Below, one piece after another: positions 63,758 through 64,000 of a stretch of DNA of 64,000 bases (position 1 is its first letter; the number at the start of each line of letters is the position of its first letter). The position numbers and the translations under genes were made by a program. Below the pieces are notes generated by a model. The model saw only the letters and a program-made list of their open reading frames with translations. It was not told the DNA's origin and ran no database searches. Source of the stretch: Variovorax brevis. Its GTDB lineage: Bacteria; Pseudomonadota; Gammaproteobacteria; Burkholderiales; Burkholderiaceae_C. Location: the NCBI RefSeq assembly GCF_030317105.1, contig NZ_JASZYG010000002.1:124001-188000 (forward strand). The letters are read 5' to 3'.

Positions 63758-64000
63758 TTACTTCAGGCGCAGCGCCGCTTCGGCGTATTTCGCGGTGACG
63801 AACTTGCTGTAGTCGGCAGACACCGCATCGATGCGCTTTTGCTCGAGCAGGAAGTCAGCCGTGGCTTTCAAGGCCTTGGCGGCGCCGCTGGCCTGGCCAC
63901 CGCCGAGCCATGCGGGCGAGGCCTGCTGCTCGGCGCTGGGGTAGGCATAGAGCTTGAGGGCATCGGAGCTGGCCTTGGGGTCGCCGCCGATCTTGCCGGC
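63758..64000 (-). CDS. ABC transporter periplasmic binding protein, C-terminal part, cut by the window end
   Basis: An 80-residue C-terminal fragment ends AKYAEAALRLK with TAA at 63758-63760. It contains DALKLYAYPSAEQQASPAWLG and FVTAKYAEA, in keeping with a TauA/SsuA-type solute-binding protein. It is the first gene of the operon that continues leftward into the ATPase and permease. The rest of the gene lies beyond base 64000. Confidence 0.8.
   Translation of the reverse strand, partial: AGKIGGDPKASSDALKLYAYPSAEQQASPAWLGGGQASGAAKALKATADFLLEQKRIDAVSADYSKFVTAKYAEAALRLK

Overview
The window is high-GC, gene-dense DNA that reads as a chromosome segment of an aerobic betaproteobacterium of the Burkholderiales, most likely Comamonadaceae near Variovorax. 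The reasons are the TRAP and Liv-type ABC uptake systems tied to catabolic genes, the Cys-type formate dehydrogenase island with DUF3305/DUF3306, a split MetH with an S-adenosylhomocysteine riboswitch, a lipase with its foldase, and several families of short GC-rich palindromic repeats between and inside genes. Species assignment is inference; there are no rRNA or tRNA genes in the window.

Layout. (1) 0.1-8.8 kb: a DUF502 membrane protein, then a minus-strand TRAP operon (two DctP binding proteins, one DctQ/DctM pair, a divergent type II dehydroquinase and an FAH-family hydrolase) under a divergent IclR regulator with a textbook IclR-type operator. A 49-residue Cys-rich protein and a LysR regulator follow. 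(2) 8.8-26.4 kb: a long minus-strand set of genes running from an FAH hydrolase, an alpha/beta hydrolase and two paralogous amidohydrolases through a complete Liv-type ABC importer to a pair of proteins matching the two halves of the plant Tm-1 protein, a flotillin-like protein and SRPBCC/quinone-oxidoreductase/VOC proteins. A divergent TetR gene and a perfect 8-bp-arm palindrome sit at its head. The substrate is unknown. (3) 26.5-36.4 kb: a periplasmic formate dehydrogenase island (FdhABC, a Tat-target peptide, a lipoprotein, a TorD chaperone, a multi-cluster ferredoxin, DUF3306, DUF3305).

(4) 36.4-54.2 kb: the most interesting part. One minus-strand gene train holds a 6-hydroxynicotinate reductase homologue, a UPF0280/ApbE-like protein, two DUF1185 proteins, a Liv-type importer (with LivH and LivM fused) and a cytochrome-linked two-subunit molybdenum hydroxylase like nicotinate dehydrogenase NicAB. 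Divergent from it are a ferredoxin-NADP reductase, a TetR regulator and an enamidase homologue. Read together this predicts an aerobic pathway that hydroxylates nicotinate (or a close pyridine) with NicAB, reduces the ring with the Hnr homologue, and opens it with enamidase, i.e. the clostridial reductive route joined to an aerobic cytochrome c-linked first step.

(5) 54.2-64 kb: two long hairpin repeats, the cobalamin-dependent C-terminal half of methionine synthase with an SAH riboswitch, a lipase and its foldase, a PACE efflux protein, a LysR regulator, a TauE-type exporter and a nitrate/sulfonate-type ABC importer cut by the window end. Start codons were revised where a Shine-Dalgarno sequence, an ATGA/TTGA overlap or family length gave a better choice than the longest open frame.
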